Shown here piece after piece: positions 7,345-15,685 of a stretch of 64,000 nt of DNA. Positions within the stretch are counted from its first letter, which is position 1. Each line of letters opens with the position of its first letter. A program made the position numbers and the translations under genes. Source of the DNA: Hyphomicrobiaceae bacterium (GTDB taxonomy: Bacteria; Pseudomonadota; Alphaproteobacteria; Rhizobiales; Xanthobacteraceae); the NCBI GenBank assembly GCA_021324465.1, contig JAJPJB010000040.1, positions 1-64,000 on the forward strand. The letters are read 5' to 3'. A model generated the notes under the pieces. The model was given only the letters and a program-made list of their open reading frames with translations, did not search any database and was not told the DNA's origin.

Positions 7345-8052
7345 TCACACCCCGAGCTTATCCGCCAACTCGCCGAGACTCGTCACCGCAAAGTCAACCG
7401 GCACGCGCGGCGCGACTTCGCCGCGGCCCGGACCATGTTCGTTCGGGCGCGCGATATGCGCGGTACGCAGGCCAAGCGCCGCAGCGGCCGACAAGTCGTT
7501 GGAATGTGCAGCCACCATCATGCAGTCAGCGGGCCGCAGATCAAAAGCGTCGGCGGCGGCGAGATAGACGCGCGGCTTTGGCTTGTAATCGCCGGCGATC
7601 TCGGCGCCGAGGATTGCATCCCAGGGGAAGCCGTTGCGGCGCGCCAGATCGACCATCAGCGATATATTGCCGTTCGACACCGGCGCCAAAAGAAATTTGC
7701 GCTTGAGGCGGACGAGCGCCGGCCTCACATCGGGCCAGGCGTCGAGCCGATGCCAGGCGAGATTGAGCTCATGCTTTTCCGCGTCGCCCAAGCCGGTGAC
7801 GGCGAAGCGCCTGAGCGTGATTTCGAGATTGCGCAAATGCAGCCCGTCGAGCTTGCAGAACGGCCTGCGGCCGGAACGCACCTCTTCCAGCGCGTCCTGA
7901 TACTCACCGCGCCAGGCGTCGGCGAAGGCGCCGAAGTCGAGCGCAAAGCCTTTCGGCTTGAGCACGGCCTCGGCCGCCCGCGCGACGCCCGAGCGCCAGT
8001 CGGTCAACGTGCCGAACACATCGTAGAACAGGGCTTTTACGGTAAGTGGCAT
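7345..8052 (-). CDS. HAD-superfamily haloacid dehalogenase, type II
   Basis: The 235-residue protein has the nucleophile motif in ALFYDVFGTLTDWRSG (Asp in DVFGT), a long cap region, motif II in LAPVSNGNISLM and motifs III/IV in YKPKPRVYLAAAD and MMVAAHSNDLSAAAALG. This is the pattern of L-2-haloacid dehalogenases (DhlB type), which displace halide through an aspartyl ester; some relatives are phosphatases. The start at 8052 is preferred because the family begins about eight residues before DVFGT; the ATG at 8079 is the alternative. It is divergent from the class II aldolase gene, with 72 bp between them. Confidence 0.87.
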   Translation of the reverse strand: MPLTVKALFYDVFGTLTDWRSGVARAAEAVLKPKGFALDFGAFADAWRGEYQDALEEVRSGRRPFCKLDGLHLRNLEITLRRFAVTGLGDAEKHELNLAWHRLDAWPDVRPALVRLKRKFLLAPVSNGNISLMVDLARRNGFPWDAILGAEIAGDYKPKPRVYLAAADAFDLRPADCMMVAAHSNDLSAAAALGLRTAHIARPNEHGPGRGEVAPRVPVDFAVTSLGELADKLGV

Positions 8053-8124
8053 GCGCAAACTCCCTAGCTCAATTCGCAACGAGATGCCAAAAAGTTTTGT
8101 TTTGCGTCAGCCGAGGAGGAAATA

Positions 8125-8934
8125 ATGCCCGACGGGATTGCCGAGATTTTGCAGCAGCTGATTCTGACCACGCGCATATTGGCCAACGAAAAAGTGCTCG
8201 ACGCTTTCGGCCATGTCAGCGTGCGTCATCCGCGCGATCCGCAGCGCTACTTCATTCCGCGGCATCGCGCGCCGGAATTGGCGGAAATCGCCGACATCGT
8301 CGAGCTCAATCTCGACTCCGAGCCGGTGCGGCCGACGCAGTTTCGACTCTACAGCGAGCGCGTGATCCATGGCGAGATCTACAAGGCGCGGCCGGACGTC
8401 AACGCGGTGGTGCATCACCATGCGCACGCAGTGCTGCCCTTTGCGATCTCGGGCCGCGAATTGGTGCCGGTGTTTCACCTCGGCGCAGTGATCGGCAAGG
8501 TGCCGTTCTGGGACCAGCGCGATGAGTTCGGCGACACGAATATGCTGGTGGTGAAACCGGAAGAAGGCGCCTCGCTGGCGCGTGCGCTGGGGCCGCACTG
8601 GATGGTGCTGATGCGCCGCCACGGCGCCACGGTCGCCGGCACCGATCTGCGCCAGCTCGCCTTCCGCACAGTGTTCGGCTGCCACAACGCGGCGCTGCAG
8701 AGCGCGGCGATCGCGCATGATACCGGCCGCGTCGATCAGCTTTCCGCCGGTGAACAGGAGTTGACCGAAGCCGGGCAGTTGAGCCCGCGCCCGATCGAAC
8801 GTGCATGGGACTATTGGGTGCGCCAGGTGGAGAAGGCGGGGCTCATGCCCGCCAAGGCGAAACGCCGAGCGGCAACAGCAGCCAAAATCTCGCGAACGAC
8901 TGCGCCAAAGCGAAAGCCGAAGAAGCGCCGCTAG
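8125..8934 (+). CDS. Class II aldolase/adducin family protein
   Basis: A 269-residue member of the zinc-dependent class II aldolase (fuculose-phosphate aldolase/AraD-like) fold. Metal ligands are visible in VNAVVHHHAHAVLPFAIS and in the later WMVLMRRHGATVAG. GHVSVRHPRDPQRYFIPRHR at the N-terminus matches the substrate-phosphate/backbone loop of the family. The start has an excellent GAGGAGG ribosome site. The C-terminal 30 residues are a Lys/Arg/Ala-rich tail (PAKAKRRAATAAK) of unknown role. The substrate is not known; relatives in this group act on short hydroxy-acids or sugar degradation products. Confidence 0.88.
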   Translation: MPDGIAEILQQLILTTRILANEKVLDAFGHVSVRHPRDPQRYFIPRHRAPELAEIADIVELNLDSEPVRPTQFRLYSERVIHGEIYKARPDVNAVVHHHAHAVLPFAISGRELVPVFHLGAVIGKVPFWDQRDEFGDTNMLVVKPEEGASLARALGPHWMVLMRRHGATVAGTDLRQLAFRTVFGCHNAALQSAAIAHDTGRVDQLSAGEQELTEAGQLSPRPIERAWDYWVRQVEKAGLMPAKAKRRAATAAKISRTTAPKRKPKKRR

Positions 8935-8941
8935 GGCGCGC

Positions 8942-8961
8942 TCCGATTCGATGGAATCGGA
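8942..8961. repeat. Palindromic dispersed repeat TCCGATTC-GATG-GAATCGGA
   Basis: A perfect 8-bp inverted repeat with GATG loop, seven bases after the aldolase stop codon. A near copy (TCCGATTC-GATG-GAATCCGGA) follows another gene end at 62666-62686. It may act as a terminator or protective 3' hairpin as well as being a dispersed element. Confidence 0.6.
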
Positions 8962-8995
8962 AACGCTCCAGGGTTTCTTGTCTTGTCGCATTTTC

Positions 8996-9034
8996 TTGCG
9001 GAAAGCCGGTACCCATTTTTCCGGAAAATGCTCG
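8996..9034 (+). repeat. 39-bp dispersed repeat, copy A
   Basis: The block starting TTGCGGAAAGCCGGTACCCA and ending AATGCTCG matches 20794-20832 at 35 of 39 positions. Its middle can fold as CCGGTACCC...TTTTTCCGG. Both copies are intergenic, so this is a small mobile or REP-like element rather than coding sequence. Confidence 0.7.
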
Positions 9035-9184
9035 CCAGGGGCGAAGCGAACCAGTGGCGCCGGCGGCCTCACGGCGCGCGGGCGAGGACAAGTCACCAAA
9101 ACGGCCGGGGATGGATGGCGCCGCGCGCAATCCAGGCTACTATTCGACCGATCTTTTTTCACAATCCCGTTGCAAGAGGAGAAT

Positions 9185-9766
9185 ATGCCCAAGAGCCTGC
9201 AATCGCCCCGCCTGCCCGAGTTGTCGCCGGAAACCTTTACGCACGAGCAGAAGGCGCTCGCCGAATCGATCGCGGCCGGCCCGCGCGGTGTGTTCAAACT
9301 CGCAGGTCCCTTTGCGATCTACCTGCATGCACCGGCCTTTGGCGAGCTTGCGCAAAAGCTCGGCGGCCATCTGCGCTTTAAGACCAGCGTGCCGCCGCGG
9401 CTGTCGGAATTCGCGATCCTGGTCACCGCGCAGCACTGGAAGGCGCAATATGAATGGGCGATGCATGAGCCGCAGGCCGCCAAAGCCGGGGTGAAGCCGG
9501 AGACGATCAGAGCGCTGCAAGCGGGACGCAAGCCGACCACAGCGCCGCGTGACGAGCTCGCGATCTACGATTTCGTCAAGGAGCTTTACGCCAAGAAGCG
9601 TGTCGGCAATGCCAATTTCAATCGCGTGAAGAAATTGCTCGGCGACGCCGGCACGGTCGAGCTCGTCGGCATTCTCGGCTATTACGCCATGGTGTCGATG
9701 ACGCTCAACACATTTCGTGCGCCGCTGCCGGAAGGCACGCCGACGCCGTTCGTCGAGCCGAACTAA
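9185..9766 (+). CDS. Carboxymuconolactone decarboxylase (CMD) family protein
   Basis: A 193-residue AhpD/CMD-like all-helical protein. Recognisable parts are RGVFKLAGPFAIYLHAPAF, LRFKTSVPPRLSEFAILV, AQHWKAQYEWAMHEPQAAKA and a C-terminal VGILGYYAMVSMTLNTFRAP. Where AhpD enzymes have a redox CxxC, this protein has AQHWKAQYEW, so it belongs to the non-thiol branch found beside aromatic and hydroxy-acid catabolism genes. The ATG at 9185 follows GAGGAGAAT. It lies downstream of the class II aldolase on the same strand, separated by 250 bp of repeats, so shared regulation is uncertain. Confidence 0.85.
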   Translation: MPKSLQSPRLPELSPETFTHEQKALAESIAAGPRGVFKLAGPFAIYLHAPAFGELAQKLGGHLRFKTSVPPRLSEFAILVTAQHWKAQYEWAMHEPQAAKAGVKPETIRALQAGRKPTTAPRDELAIYDFVKELYAKKRVGNANFNRVKKLLGDAGTVELVGILGYYAMVSMTLNTFRAPLPEGTPTPFVEPN

Positions 9767-9859
9767 TTCACCCGCCTCGCTGCGACCTAAACGACAAGCA
9801 ATTCAAGGCCGCGGCGCCGATTGGATTGCCTCGCTGCGCCCGCAACGACCGAGCGCCTG

Positions 9860-10432
9860 CTATTTGTTCTGCTGCATCATGCCGCCGCCCGGGCCCATCA
9901 TGGGGCCGCCGTGGCCGCCCATCATCATGTTGCCGCCGGTATCGGCGCCCGGCGCCGGCGCGCCGATGGCGACAACCGGATAATCGACATCCACCGTTCC
10001 GGCGTGCTCGAATTTCAACGTGACTTTGACCGACTGGCCGGCCTGCAGCGGATGTTTGAGATCCTCCATCATCAGATGATAGCCGCCCGGCTTGAGCGTC
10101 ACTGTTTCGCCCGGCTTGATTTCCAGGCCTGCGACCGGACGCATCTTCATGACGCCGTTTTCCGTGCTCATGCTGTGGATCTGGCACTGCGCGCTGGCGT
10201 CGCTTGACACACACGTGACCTTGTCCGGCGTCGCGCCCTTGTTGGTGATGGTCATATATCCGGCGGCCGAGCTTGCGCCTTTGGGCGTTGCCCGTGCCCA
10301 GGTCTGAGTGATGTGGATCGGGCCGACATCATAGTCGGCCGCTTGGGCCGGCGGCGCCACTGCCAGCGGAATCGCGAGTGCGGCGATTGCGCTCATGCCG
10401 CACCGAAGAAAATGTGAATGACGACTTTTCAT
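9860..10432 (-). CDS. Periplasmic copper chaperone PCu(A)C with Met/Gly/His tail
   Basis: This 190-residue protein has a signal peptide ending PPAQA and a cupredoxin-like PCu(A)C domain with the Cu(I) ligands of the H-M-x(n)-M-x(n)-H-x-M pattern: CQIHSMSTENGVMKM and PGGYHLMMEDL. PCu(A)C delivers copper to the CuA/CuB site of cytochrome c oxidase. Beyond the domain is a 25-residue tail rich in Met, Gly and one His (GGNMMMGGHGGPMMGPGGGM), plausibly a second copper-binding segment. It follows the DUF2946 gene by 53 bp on the same strand, so the two probably form a copper-handling operon. Confidence 0.92.
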   Translation of the reverse strand: MKSRHSHFLRCGMSAIAALAIPLAVAPPAQAADYDVGPIHITQTWARATPKGASSAAGYMTITNKGATPDKVTCVSSDASAQCQIHSMSTENGVMKMRPVAGLEIKPGETVTLKPGGYHLMMEDLKHPLQAGQSVKVTLKFEHAGTVDVDYPVVAIGAPAPGADTGGNMMMGGHGGPMMGPGGGMMQQNK

Positions 10433-10485
10433 GGCCTTGCTCCATCTTGAATGCCTGCCGCAACAAAAATCCCACCCGTGATCGG

Positions 10486-10860
10486 TCAGGCACGCGGCGG
10501 AGCACGGGAGCGGTGTGCGTTGAGGCTGCGGATGAGGGCGGCCGCCCTGACCTCGGTCGCAAGCGCCATCGTTCGCGGCCGCGCCGGCGCGTGCGTTGCC
10601 GCGGGCGCGGCCCCGATCGCGGCGCCGGCGCAGCAGCCGGTCAGACAGGCCCCAAAGCAGGCCTTATCGTGATCATGGTGGCCATGGCCGCGACCGGCGG
10701 GCGTGGAATCACCGGCAATCGCCCCGGTGCAGAGCGGAAATAGGGCACGGCCGTGCGCATCGGCGGCCACTGCGCCGAGCGCGAGCAATATGGCTTGCAA
10801 AGCAATGGCGTAGGCTGAAGCCAGCGCAACGCCGGCGCGAACATGCTGCCGCAATCTCAT
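10486..10860 (-). CDS. DUF2946-like small copper-associated protein
   Basis: A 124-residue protein with one hydrophobic segment near the N-terminus (AGVALASAYAIALQAILLAL), then PLCTGAIAGDSTPAG, a His/Asp patch (GRGHGHHDHDKACFGACLTG) with a CxxxC and a further Cys pair, and an Arg/Ala-rich tail. DUF2946 proteins are linked to copper in several proteobacteria, and the position directly upstream of PCu(A)C supports that. The start at 10860 is chosen because the hydrophobic segment then begins about ten residues in; upstream codons add an unrelated Arg-rich stretch. Confidence 0.75.
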   Translation of the reverse strand: MRLRQHVRAGVALASAYAIALQAILLALGAVAADAHGRALFPLCTGAIAGDSTPAGRGHGHHDHDKACFGACLTGCCAGAAIGAAPAATHAPARPRTMALATEVRAAALIRSLNAHRSRAPPRA

Positions 10861-11032
10861 GGCGCGGAGTCTAGGCCAGTTTGCCCGCTGTTGGAATGAC
10901 GCCGCGCGGCGGCAATTTGGAACGCGCAATTTGGTCACGAATTATCTGTATCGGATGGACGAATTTTGCCCTTAGCGCGGGGCCCGCGAAGGCGTATCTT
11001 ATCCTTGCCGCTGGTTTGCAAGTGATAAAGCC

Positions 11033-11374
11033 GTGACGCAAAATCGACCCGCTGCGCGCGACGCCGAAAAATTCGGACAGGTGCTGCAATTTCGGCCCCG
11101 TTCGAAGTTCGCTCCGCGGCGCGTGCTTACGCCGCTGGCGGAACAGCCGGAGCACGCCGATGAGGATTTTGCCCGTTTTGAAGAGGAGCGGGACGAGCCG
11201 ATCAATTATCGCCAGCGCATGCTGATGAATATCATCGCGATCGCTGTCGTGACCATGTTGGTCACCGCGGGCGTATGGATCGCTGATACGATTGCAGTGA
11301 TGCAGAAGACCCAGGACTGCGCACTGCAGGGCCGAGGCAATTGCGCGCCGATCGAGACGCCGGTGCAGCCGTAA
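11033..11374 (+). CDS. Small inner-membrane protein of unknown function
   Basis: The 113-residue product has a soluble, charged N-terminal half (PLAEQPEHADEDFARFEEER), one transmembrane helix (MNIIAIAVVTMLVTAGVWIA, about residues 64-83) and a short periplasmic tail with two cysteines (KTQDCALQGRGNC). Start is GTG at 11033. The layout suggests a bitopic protein with the N-terminus in the cytoplasm. I do not recognise a family. It is divergent from the DUF2946/PCu(A)C pair, with 172 bp between. Confidence 0.65.
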   Translation: MTQNRPAARDAEKFGQVLQFRPRSKFAPRRVLTPLAEQPEHADEDFARFEEERDEPINYRQRMLMNIIAIAVVTMLVTAGVWIADTIAVMQKTQDCALQGRGNCAPIETPVQP

Positions 11375-11557
11375 GTTTCGACCACTCGTCACCGCGACCC
11401 GCCTGCGCTCGCGCGGTGAGCCATGGCGCGTTGATGTCCGTCCAAGCGCGGAGCGCGTAGGCGGAAAGCGGGGACCCAGTGCCATAAGAGCGTTTACACC
11501 AGGCAACCGCCGGAATTTCCGCTTGCGCGCGATTAAGCGGACGACTTTCGCAAAGAA

Positions 11558-12559
11558 TCAGTTCGGGACTTGCGCCGCAGCCGCATTCACGGGTGCGGCC
11601 GGCGCAAGCGGCTTGTGCGCCGCGGGCGGCGCTTCGGCGGCCGGCGTGCTGTGATGCTCGGGCAGGGCAATGATCGGCGTGCCGCTATCGGCGATCGGTT
11701 TCACATCCGCGCCGCTCGACGCTGCGCCGGTTCGCGACGGCACCGGCGCGGCCGGTGCGGGCGCCGCTTCCGGCCTGGCCGGTGCAGGCGCCGCTTCCGG
11801 CTTGGCCGGTGCAGGCGCAGCGCTAGCGGGCGCCGGCGTGCCATTTCCGGCCGGCGCGTTGACCGGAAGCGGATGGGGCGTCGTGCTGCCGGGCGCCGGC
11901 GGAACGCCGCGGTGCGAGCCGACCACGGCGAGAACCTCGCTGATCACGCGGGCGTGCAGCCGCGGCGATTTGTCGATGTTGAGATGATCGATGCTCGGAT
12001 CGGAGCTGACATCGAGATTGACCAGCGTGCCTTTGAAGCCGGGCCCCCTGCGCATATAGGCGTAGTCGCGCTGAGTCAGATTGAGCACGCGCTGAATATT
12101 GGCGGAGGCGGCGAAAGATTGCGTACCGTCGAACGGCACGGCAAGCGCCACCGGCACCCCCTTCCGGTCAAGATAGGCCGACATTTCCATGACTGCATCG
12201 GCGCCGAGCGAATGGCCGATGATAATGATCGGCCCTTCCTGGCCGGCCTTGTAACGGGCGGCGGCCTGATCGGCGAGCGCCTGCCATTGAGTATGATTAT
12301 AGACGGTGGCATAGACGCCACGGCGCGTAAGCTCTTCGGCTAGCGTGTCCATGCCGAGCGAGAAAATGTTCATCAGACCGCGCAACAGATAAACATGCGC
12401 GCGCGGCTCGGCCACGCTCGACTTTGAGCCGAGCGCCAGCGTCATGCTGGCGGCCAACAGCCCTACAGCTGCAAATCGCCACAAGCCGGTCACGCGACCG
12501 CGCTTGCCTGTGTTGGTAGCGATCCTGGCACCTGTGATGCCACCTTTCATGGCCCTCAT
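11558..12559 (-). CDS. Exported alpha/beta-hydrolase-like protein with Pro/Ala-rich tail
   Basis: A 333-residue protein with an N-terminal hydrophobic segment (WRFAAVGLLAASMTLALG), followed by a thioesterase/lipase-type alpha/beta fold: HVYLLRGLMNIFSLGMDTLA, then the nucleophile elbow in PIIIIGHSLGADAVMEMSAY (Ser in GHSLG) and a possible catalytic His in SIDHLNIDKSPRLH. The last 100 residues are low-complexity Pro/Ala with a repeated PAPAKPEAA/PAPARPEAA unit, suggesting a flexible periplasmic tail. Two ATG starts (12559, 12550) both lie just after GAGGAGG. Substrate unknown. Confidence 0.78.
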   Translation of the reverse strand: MRAMKGGITGARIATNTGKRGRVTGLWRFAAVGLLAASMTLALGSKSSVAEPRAHVYLLRGLMNIFSLGMDTLAEELTRRGVYATVYNHTQWQALADQAAARYKAGQEGPIIIIGHSLGADAVMEMSAYLDRKGVPVALAVPFDGTQSFAASANIQRVLNLTQRDYAYMRRGPGFKGTLVNLDVSSDPSIDHLNIDKSPRLHARVISEVLAVVGSHRGVPPAPGSTTPHPLPVNAPAGNGTPAPASAAPAPAKPEAAPAPARPEAAPAPAAPVPSRTGAASSGADVKPIADSGTPIIALPEHHSTPAAEAPPAAHKPLAPAAPVNAAAAQVPN

Positions 12560-12800
12560 GGCCTCCTCACCGCTTGCCGCATCCTACACAACGCGTCACC
12601 AAACCGTTCACTCAACCAGTAATCCGGTCCGCCACCGGCATTCTATGCGATCCATACCGCACGGCCAGACGAAGTGGCCGAATTTCTCGCCGATTTTGCC
12701 GCTGTGTCGCAAAGCGGCGCGGACCTGTAGCAAAAATGCCACTGATGGCAAGCCGATCGGCCGCAGACCTCGTCTTGTGAGTTCGGCAACACCCTCCTCG

Positions 12801-13385
12801 TCAATAGATCCACGGCACCACGCGTGCCGTGCGGCGCATATAGGTACGATAGTCCTCTCCGAATGCACGCATCATCATCGCTTCTTCGCGACCCACGCGA
12901 CCGAAAAACAGAATGCCAAAGCCGACCAGTCCGGCAGGACCCGCGATCCAATTCGGCAAGAGCAGCAATTGCGCAAGCGCCATCAGCCAGAATGCCGAAT
13001 ACATCGGATGCCGAACGCGTGCGTAGACGCCGGTTGTGACGAGCGTGTGGCGCTCCCGCAGATCGAGGCTGACCGACCAGTTTTTGCCGAGATCGTGATG
13101 GGTGCGATAGAACAGCCATAGGCTTGCCGCATCGACCAGGACGCCCAGATAGGTCAAAGCCGGAACATAGGGATAATCGGCAAAGCGCGGAAAATGGGTG
13201 ATGGCGTAGACCGCAGGCACGATGCCCAACCCGGTGAACGAGGCCGCCATCAGCACGCGCTCGCGAAGGTCGCGCCCGGAATAGCTGACCGGCGTCCTGC
13301 GTGAGTGCCGGCCGGGCTGCTGGCGCAGCGCGGCCCAGGCCAGCATGAACGCGAACCAGATGATTTTTGAAATCGTCGGCGTCAC
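12801..13385 (-). CDS. Isoprenylcysteine carboxyl methyltransferase-like membrane protein
   Basis: A 194-residue polytopic protein of the ICMT/PEMT-like family, with about four to five transmembrane segments. The conserved SAM-binding C-terminal block is present: LVTTGVYARVRHPMYSAFWL and GREEAMMMRAFGEDYRTYM. Bacterial members methylate unknown lipid or carboxyl substrates with SAM. The start is GTG at 13385, within a GTGA overlap with the stop of the upstream membrane hydrolase gene and with GGAG upstream, so translation of the two is probably coupled. This suggests a shared lipid substrate (inference). Confidence 0.8.
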   Translation of the reverse strand: MTPTISKIIWFAFMLAWAALRQQPGRHSRRTPVSYSGRDLRERVLMAASFTGLGIVPAVYAITHFPRFADYPYVPALTYLGVLVDAASLWLFYRTHHDLGKNWSVSLDLRERHTLVTTGVYARVRHPMYSAFWLMALAQLLLLPNWIAGPAGLVGFGILFFGRVGREEAMMMRAFGEDYRTYMRRTARVVPWIY

Positions 13386-14635
13386 GTGCTCGGCTCCGCC
13401 GCGCTCACGGCCATTGGCACCGCATCGGCTGCGGCGCACGCAATCAGCGCCCCATCCGGGCCAAAGGCCGCGACCGCCTCGTCGGGACTATTTACGCGAT
13501 CGGTCAGCGCGATCGGGCCGCAGCAAAGCATGTAATAGTCGTAGAAATAGCGCCGCTCATTGCCCATCACTGCCTGGCGGTGGATGCGCAGGAAACTCAG
13601 CCGGAAGCGGCGATAAGTGTGCTCTTCCAGCATCAGACGGATGCGGATGATTTTCACGACCGGCCTTCCGGTCGCGGCGAAGCCGAGCGCCACGACCGGA
13701 TCGACCTTATAGACGTTGATGACGTCGACCAGTGCCTGATATTCGACCCAGAAAATATCGGCCTTGGCGATGCGCTGTACGACCTCGCGCAGCCAGCCGG
13801 CGGCCGGGTGCAGCGCAAGCTTAAGCAGCGACGAGCCGCTTGAGACCAAATGCAGTTGCTTGCCGCGACCTGTCAGCTGCGGATCGAGCTTGAGCGCTCG
13901 GTCAAGCACGATGATCGACAGCGGCGCACCCAGGCTGTGGCCGTCAATGACGATCTCCTCGGCATCAGTCGCACGCACGATGCGCACGAGTTCATGCGCC
14001 AGCCTGTCGAGGCGCGCTTCAAGCCCCGGCCGCACGCGGTGAATGAGATCGCGCGCAAAATACCAATCATCCAGCGCGTAGCGGATGTGCCAGACGCGCC
14101 CAAAGGTCCAGCGGAAGACGACAAATAGCGCGAACCACAGCGGCGGCGCGAGCAGCATGTGATGCGGCAGGCCGAGATGGATGACGGCAAAGCGCGTCAG
14201 CGCAATCGAAGCCCACATCATGCCGAGGATAAAGACGACCGGCGACAGAAAGAAACCGGCATAACGCCATGCCACCATGAAATATTTGGCGACTGTTCCA
14301 TTGAGGATGAATTCCATGAGCGCCGCGACGCCGAGCGGAAAGCGCAACCAGTCGCTCTGCGCCGCGTCGGCCCGGACGAAATCGTCCCAACGGAACCAGT
14401 GAAACTCGGTGGCAACGCGCCAATTTGGCCCGCGCGTCTCGATCGCCCAGCTCGCGACCGCGCCGTCGGCCGACAGAATTGGCGGCGCGACGCTGCCCTG
14501 TACGTTCCAGGCTTTTTGAAACCGCGCCATTTCGCGGATGAAGCGGCGATGCTGCTGCTCCACGCCGACCGGCTCATAGCCGGTCATCTGCACAAAGCAG
14601 CGCTTGCGCACAGCTCGATAGACCGCATTCGGCAT
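13382..14635 (-). CDS. Membrane-anchored alpha/beta hydrolase with GHSLGAP motif
   Basis: The 417-residue protein has a soluble N-terminal part, two hydrophobic helices (VAWRYAGFFLSPVVFILGMM and a second segment in LLAPPLWFALFVVF), and then a serine-hydrolase elbow IVIDGHSLGAPLSIIVLDRA as in lipases. A histidine-containing C-terminal segment follows. It may act on membrane lipid or acyl esters; no closer family is recognised. Its stop overlaps the start of the ICMT-like methyltransferase by four bases. The 287 bp upstream, shared with the divergent lipid A cluster, hold no other recognisable gene. Confidence 0.7.
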   Translation of the reverse strand: MPNAVYRAVRKRCFVQMTGYEPVGVEQQHRRFIREMARFQKAWNVQGSVAPPILSADGAVASWAIETRGPNWRVATEFHWFRWDDFVRADAAQSDWLRFPLGVAALMEFILNGTVAKYFMVAWRYAGFFLSPVVFILGMMWASIALTRFAVIHLGLPHHMLLAPPLWFALFVVFRWTFGRVWHIRYALDDWYFARDLIHRVRPGLEARLDRLAHELVRIVRATDAEEIVIDGHSLGAPLSIIVLDRALKLDPQLTGRGKQLHLVSSGSSLLKLALHPAAGWLREVVQRIAKADIFWVEYQALVDVINVYKVDPVVALGFAATGRPVVKIIRIRLMLEEHTYRRFRLSFLRIHRQAVMGNERRYFYDYYMLCCGPIALTDRVNSPDEAVAAFGPDGALIACAAADAVPMAVSAAEPST

Positions 14636-14922
14636 AGCGCCCCCTCCAGCCCGGCTTCAACCGGTTCATTAGGTAACAAGGCCATTACGATCAAGCGCGC
14701 CAGGATAACTGCTGCAACTTGAAGGCCCCGCGATAAGCCTTTGCGCTACACGTGCAATTGGCCGCTTTGGCGGCAGATGTTTCGGGCGTCCGCCGGCGCC
14801 GGCGCCGTTGAACTTAGCGGCGTCCTTCGCTATAGGGGGCATTCACATTGAGGGGCCCGAACCACGGGCTTGCTCGCGCCGGGCTGGGCCGGCGCCTAGC
14901 TTCGGATCAATGAGCACGCCCG

Positions 14923-15204
14923 ATGTCCACTACGTTCGATAAAGTGGCTGAAATCATTGCGGAAACCTGCGACATTCCGCGTGAAAACATCAAGCCGGAG
15001 TCGCACGCCATCAACGATCTCGAGATCGACAGTCTCGACTTCCTCGACATTGCCTTCGCCATCGACAAGGCCTTCGGCATCAAGCTGCCGCTGGAGCAAT
15101 GGACCCAGGAGGTCAATGACGGCAAGGCGACCACTGATCAGTATTTCGTGCTGAAGAACTTGTGCGAGCGGATCGACGAATTGATCGATGCCAAGGGCGC
15201 CTGA
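14923..15204 (+). CDS. acpXL: Acyl carrier protein AcpXL for very-long-chain hydroxy fatty acid
   Basis: A 93-residue acidic acyl carrier protein with the 4'-phosphopantetheine site Ser37 in [20 protein letters not shown]. The SLDFLD version (instead of SLDTVE in AcpP), the length and the following genes identify AcpXL. AcpXL carries the growing C26-C28 (omega-1)-hydroxy chain that LpxXL places on lipid A in Hyphomicrobiales. It is the first gene of a plus-strand cluster ending with lpxXL. No strong ribosome site is seen before ATG 14923. An out-of-frame ATG lies 13 bases upstream. Confidence 0.95.
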   Translation: MSTTFDKVAEIIAETCDIPRENIKPESHAINDLEIDSLDFLDIAFAIDKAFGIKLPLEQWTQEVNDGKATTDQYFVLKNLCERIDELIDAKGA

Positions 15205-15214
15205 GGCGCCATTC

Positions 15215-15685
15215 ATGCGTCTTGAATATTTTCAGATGATCGACCGCTTCACTGCCGTCGATGTCGGCGCGCGCGTGGCGCGCGCGGTGTGCAAAGTGCC
15301 GATGGAGTCGCCGGTCTTCGTCGGCCACTTCCCGGGCTATCCGCTGATGCCCGGCGTGCTTTTGATCGAATGCATGGCGCAGACAACCGGCTGGCTGGTA
15401 AGCGCACTCACCGGGTTCACCGGATTGCCGGCGCTCGCCGGCGTCAAGGAAGGCAAGATCCGCAACGCCGTGTTTCCCGGCGACGAGCTCGAATTCGAGG
15501 GCCGCGTCATCCATGAAGGCTCGGGCTATGCGATCGGTGAAGCCAAGGGCTGGAGCAAAGGCGCGCCGATCTGCGATGCTACGCTGACCTATCGCATCGT
15601 GCCCTATCCGAGCAAAGAACTGCGCGACGGCCTGTGGCAATGGGCCGACCGCATCAACTTCCCGGCACGGGAGTACGCCAAGTGA
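15215..15685 (+). CDS. fabZXL: 3-hydroxyacyl-ACP dehydratase of the lipid A long-chain pathway
   Basis: This 156-residue hotdog-fold dehydratase has the FabZ active site FVGHFPGYPLMPGVLLIECM with catalytic His38 and Glu52 at the standard spacing. In the acpXL cluster it dehydrates 3-hydroxyacyl-AcpXL during elongation to C28. The start at 15215 leaves ten bases after acpXL; an earlier in-frame ATG (15188) overlaps acpXL and adds nine unrelated residues. Its stop overlaps the GTG start of fabF2XL as GTGA, indicating coupled translation. Confidence 0.93.
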   Translation: MRLEYFQMIDRFTAVDVGARVARAVCKVPMESPVFVGHFPGYPLMPGVLLIECMAQTTGWLVSALTGFTGLPALAGVKEGKIRNAVFPGDELEFEGRVIHEGSGYAIGEAKGWSKGAPICDATLTYRIVPYPSKELRDGLWQWADRINFPAREYAK

